A DNA stretch of 64,000 nt from Ignavibacteriota bacterium. Lineage in GTDB: Bacteria > Bacteroidota > Ignavibacteria > Tepidaquicellales > Tepidaquicellaceae. Each line of letters begins with the position of its first letter. Within the stretch, counting starts at the first letter, position 1. A program made the translations under genes and the position numbers. This document shows positions 61,086 through 64,000 of this stretch, one piece after another. The stretch spans positions 62,001 through 126,000 of the forward strand of contig JACREY010000020.1 of the NCBI GenBank assembly GCA_016218085.1, in the 5' to 3' direction. The notes beneath the pieces are model-generated. The model worked only from the letters and a program-made list of their open reading frames with translations. It was not told the origin of the DNA and ran no database searches.

Positions 61086-63731
61086 TTACATTCTTTGTAA
61101 TTTAATATTGAACTTTAAACCCCCGGATACCTTATTGGAGGCTGATATTGTTCCTTTATGAATTTCTATAATTCCTTTGGCAATTGAAAGACCAAGTCCG
61201 GTACCTCCGGAAATTTTATTATCCACCCTGTAAAATTTATCGAATATATGTTCGAGATGCTCTTCGGGAATTCCTTTGCCGTTATCCGAAATTGTAATAT
61301 AAATATTTTTATCATCAAAGAAAGCCTGTATGCTTATTTTCGGATTTGGAACAGCATATCTCAGGGCATTGTGAATTAAATTTTTCAGGGCGGTTTCAAT
61401 TAAAGTGAAATCAATGTTTATAAACGGAAAATATTCCTGAACTTCAACGGAAATATCATGCGAAGATTTTTCTTTTTCAAAATAATCAAGTACAACACTA
61501 AATAAATCGTTTATATCGCATTCTTTTATATTGGGAACGAGCATTCCGCTTTCGAGTCTTGCCATATCCAGGAGGTTTTCCACCAGTCTGTTAAGCCTTA
61601 TTGTTGCCGTGTGAACCTCATTAAGAAGCTGCTTTTGAGTTTCATTTATTTCTGAATCAGACTGAAGAAGGTAACTTGATGCACCCATAATAGCCGCAAT
61701 TGGAATTTTCAGTTCGTGGGAAATGCTGTCGAAAAGGGTTTTATAAAGTTTTTCGGATTCTTCGAGAAGCAATGCCTTATTAGCAGTTTTATTCAGTATT
61801 TCTCTTTCGACTGCTGCTCCGGACTGTTTGATAAAATTATCAATCAGAGTTTCTTTTTCACGATAGAGAATATCATCTTCCATTTTTATTCCAACAACTC
61901 CATAAATATCACGCGGACCCAATAGGGGATAATAAATAAATTCCGCAAATGGTAAGGATTCCGTATAATGTCCTGCTTTTTTTCTGTTCGTAAAAACCCA
62001 TTGAGCGACACTGAATTCTTTTTCAGAAATGGAACTCATTTCAGGGTTGGTAAAAACAAGTTTTTTTGTTTTACTATCTAACAAAAGAAAAATTACCTCC
62101 GAATTAAAAACTTTGTTTAGATTTTTTACGGATTGTCCTATAACTTCATCGAGGTCTTTTGATTTCGATAAATCATCTGCAAGATTATAAAGCGCTACGG
62201 CACGTTCTTCTCTTAATAAAACTGATTTTTCCCGCTGGCGTATTTTAGTTGTAAGTATTCCGGTAACAGTTGCAATTATAAGGAACATTATAAACATTAA
62301 AATGTCTTCTGTTCTGCTTATAAATAAAGTGAATTTTGGTGGAACAAAGAAATAATTCCATAAAACAGGGCTTAAAATTGCTGAAAGCAACACAGGTCCC
62401 GGACCGAAAATTAATGGGAGCATGCTGACAACGAAAAGTAAAATTAGTGCAACTGTTTGATAACCAAGAGTATCGCTGAACGGATAACAAATCGCAGCTA
62501 CAAATATCACAATAAGCGATGAAGACAGATATTTGTAAAATCCTGATTGAAGTTTAGGAAATGCAAATATTTTTCCTGTTTTATTTTCATAATTATCTCC
62601 TGAGACAACATAAACATCAATCTGACCGCTTTCAGTAAGGATTCTGTCAACAATATCTTTTTGAAACAATCTTGGGAAAAAACCTTTATTTTGTGATTTA
62701 CCGATAACTATATGTGTTGCATTTTCATTTTTTGCAACACGGATAATTCCCTTAACGATATCTGTATCGGAAGTTGTTATTACTTCTGCCCCAAGCTCTT
62801 TTGCAAGCTCTAGATTTTTATTAAGAAGCTTTTTCTGCTTTTCATCCAGCGGATGAGATGTCTCTACATTTACTGCTATCCAGCTGGCTTCCATAGTGTA
62901 AGCAATTCTTCTTGCCCATCTGACGAGGTCAGCTGAGTTCGGGCTTGGACCTATACCTATTAATATTCTCTGAGTAGATTTCCATGGACCGGGAATGCGG
63001 TTTTCCTGCATATAATATCTGACCTGTTTATCCACCCGGTCAGCAGCAAGCCTGAGAGCCATTTCCCTCAATGCACTAAGATTTCCTTTACGGAAGAAAT
63101 TATCGACTGCGTTTTTAGTTTTATCAGCGGTATAAACTTTCCCGTCGTTTAAGCGTTGTATCAGTTCGTCCGGAGAAATATCAATCAATTCGATTTCATC
63201 TGCCGCATCTAGAATGGAATCAGGGACAGTTTCACTGATAATGACACCGGTAATTTTGCTTACAGTATCGGCGAGGCTTTCTATATGCTGTACATTAACG
63301 GCGGTAAGAACATCGATACCGTTTTCAATTAATTCGATAACGTCAAGGTATCTTTTATTATGACGGCTTCCCGGAGCATTAGTATGAGCGAGTTCATCTA
63401 CAACCACTAGTTTTGGTCTCTTATCGAGGATGGTATCAATATCCATTTCTTCGAGAACGAAACCTTTGTATTCGATTTTCTTTCTTGGCAGCTGCGGGAG
63501 ATGGAAGAGTAAAAATTCAGTTTCGGCTCTGCCATGAGTTTCCACATAGCCTATAAGAACGTCAGTTCCGCGTCCACCTGCCTTGCTCGCATCCTGCAAC
63601 ATGGAAAAAGTTTTTCCCACACCGGCACACATACCGATGTAAATTTTAAGCTTGCCTTTTTTTTCTTTTTGCTCGTTCAGTTTGATACGGGCAAGAAGTT
63701 CATCCGGGTTCAGCCTCGATTGTTCTTCCAT
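61086..63731 (-). CDS. kdpD: Sensor histidine kinase KdpD
   Basis: An 881-residue K+-responsive kinase of normal length. N-terminal KdpD domain with Walker A GMCAGVGKTFSM (about 33-44) and VVVDELAHTNAPGSRH, a Usp-like domain (about 245-370), four membrane segments (about 395-490), a GAF domain (about 510-640), HisKA with His672 in SISHELKIPIAAI, and HATPase (SDNGKGIP, GTGLGLSIAKG). It follows kdpC by 2 bp on the same strand, so kdpABCDE is one operon as in many bacteria. Confidence 0.95.
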   Translation of the reverse strand: MEEQSRLNPDELLARIKLNEQKEKKGKLKIYIGMCAGVGKTFSMLQDASKAGGRGTDVLIGYVETHGRAETEFLLFHLPQLPRKKIEYKGFVLEEMDIDTILDKRPKLVVVDELAHTNAPGSRHNKRYLDVIELIENGIDVLTAVNVQHIESLADTVSKITGVIISETVPDSILDAADEIELIDISPDELIQRLNDGKVYTADKTKNAVDNFFRKGNLSALREMALRLAADRVDKQVRYYMQENRIPGPWKSTQRILIGIGPSPNSADLVRWARRIAYTMEASWIAVNVETSHPLDEKQKKLLNKNLELAKELGAEVITTSDTDIVKGIIRVAKNENATHIVIGKSQNKGFFPRLFQKDIVDRILTESGQIDVYVVSGDNYENKTGKIFAFPKLQSGFYKYLSSSLIVIFVAAICYPFSDTLGYQTVALILLFVVSMLPLIFGPGPVLLSAILSPVLWNYFFVPPKFTLFISRTEDILMFIMFLIIATVTGILTTKIRQREKSVLLREERAVALYNLADDLSKSKDLDEVIGQSVKNLNKVFNSEVIFLLLDSKTKKLVFTNPEMSSISEKEFSVAQWVFTNRKKAGHYTESLPFAEFIYYPLLGPRDIYGVVGIKMEDDILYREKETLIDNFIKQSGAAVEREILNKTANKALLLEESEKLYKTLFDSISHELKIPIAAIMGASSYLLQSDSEINETQKQLLNEVHTATIRLNRLVENLLDMARLESGMLVPNIKECDINDLFSVVLDYFEKEKSSHDISVEVQEYFPFINIDFTLIETALKNLIHNALRYAVPNPKISIQAFFDDKNIYITISDNGKGIPEEHLEHIFDKFYRVDNKISGGTGLGLSIAKGIIEIHKGTISASNKVSGGLKFNIKLQRM

Positions 63732-63733
63732 AA

Positions 63734-64000
63734 TTATAATTTATCTAACTCAATGTTTAAAATAAGTACATTTATTCTTGGTTCTCCAAAAAGCCCAAAT
63801 TGTTTTTGCTCCGTAAGAATATTTATAAGTTCTAATAATTTATTTTTCTTGTCTAATCCAAATCCTCTGGCTGAAGCGATTCTTTCAGCCTGTAACAAAG
63901 CATTTTCAGGGCTTATGTGAGGGTCAATACCGCTGCCGGATGAAAATACTGCATCAGGAGGAATTGCTGTGTTTTCACTCAGTAAATTTCTCCTTATAAA
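63734..64000 (-). CDS. kdpC: Potassium-transporting ATPase subunit KdpC, C-terminal part (runs off the window)
   Basis: The minus-strand frame open at 64000 and ending at the TAA 63734-63736 encodes about 88 residues with the KdpC signature SSGSGIDPHISPENALLQAE and the closing FGEPRINVLILNIELDKL. KdpC is the single-span subunit that joins KdpB to KdpA in the K+ pump. The 5' part and kdpAB should lie just beyond the window. Confidence 0.92.
   Translation of the reverse strand, partial: FIRRNLLSENTAIPPDAVFSSGSGIDPHISPENALLQAERIASARGFGLDKKNKLLELINILTEQKQFGLFGEPRINVLILNIELDKL

Noticed and set aside
1-64000. CRISPR arrays, insertion sequences, integrases or rRNA genes
   Set aside because: No regularly spaced repeats, transposase or integrase motifs, or rRNA sequence were recognised on either strand. 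The tRNA scars are irregular in spacing and are not CRISPR repeats.

Overview
The window is AT-rich, has frequent TTG starts, and carries two secreted proteins with type IX secretion sorting tails of the NYPNPFNP type. It also has a DegT/WecB sugar locus, RegB-like and NtrC-like regulators and a group 3 [NiFe] hydrogenase. Together these point to the Bacteroidota/Chlorobi branch, most likely an Ignavibacteria-like anaerobe or facultative anaerobe. The assignment rests on gene content only; there is no rRNA here.

Layout. 1-1420 (minus): start of wecB and a DegT aminotransferase. 1687-2003: an intact tRNA-Glu(UUC) followed by a decayed second 3' half. 2124-7882: the complete hydrogenase maturation set hypA-B-F-C-D-E. 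7971-14196: two membrane histidine kinases, an NtrC-type sigma54 activator and a double-receiver protein behind a good sigma54 promoter. 14437-30112: one long, tightly packed plus-strand run with an Rrf2 regulator, hydrogenase protease, hdrC, hdrB, the N-terminal half of hdrA, a DRTGG/ATPase/H-domain/PHP module, NuoE- and NuoF-like subunits, a HydA/NuoG-like protein fused to the C-terminal half of HdrA, MvhD, the [NiFe] small and large subunits, an ECF transporter S component and a cupin. 30464-36907: a DUF485 protein and ActP-like acetate symporter, an outer-membrane barrel and a Cache-PAS-CBS-DUF294 nucleotidyltransferase. 38285-45339: a glycan locus with two GT4 glycosyltransferases and two GH130 proteins, interrupted by a very AT-rich HEPN-motif gene. 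45787-50141: two T9SS cargo proteins. 51221-57466 (minus): two PEP/pyruvate-binding-domain proteins and glutamate dehydrogenase. 57513-59826: a NarL-type two-component set. 60395-64000: kdpE, kdpD and the end of kdpC.

How the genes work together. The hyp genes build the NiFe cofactor and the M52 protease trims the large subunit. The MvhAGD-type module then feeds electrons from H2 through Fe-S chains to a NuoEF-like NAD site and possibly to an HdrBC-like disulfide site. The accessory genes (DRTGG, PHP, HATPase, H-domain protein) are those usually seen beside trimeric [FeFe] HydABC hydrogenases, but here the catalytic module is [NiFe]. HdrA is split: its two halves lie about 6.5 kb apart in the same run, and the second half is fused to a NuoG/HydA-like N-terminus.

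A second feature is a set of decayed tRNA-Glu 3' ends, all in the same orientation, at about 1.83, 30.2, 37.87, 38.0 and 45.5 kb. They lie downstream of the one intact tRNA-Glu and fall exactly between functional gene blocks, as expected for serial integration at a tRNA 3' end. No integrase is visible in the window.
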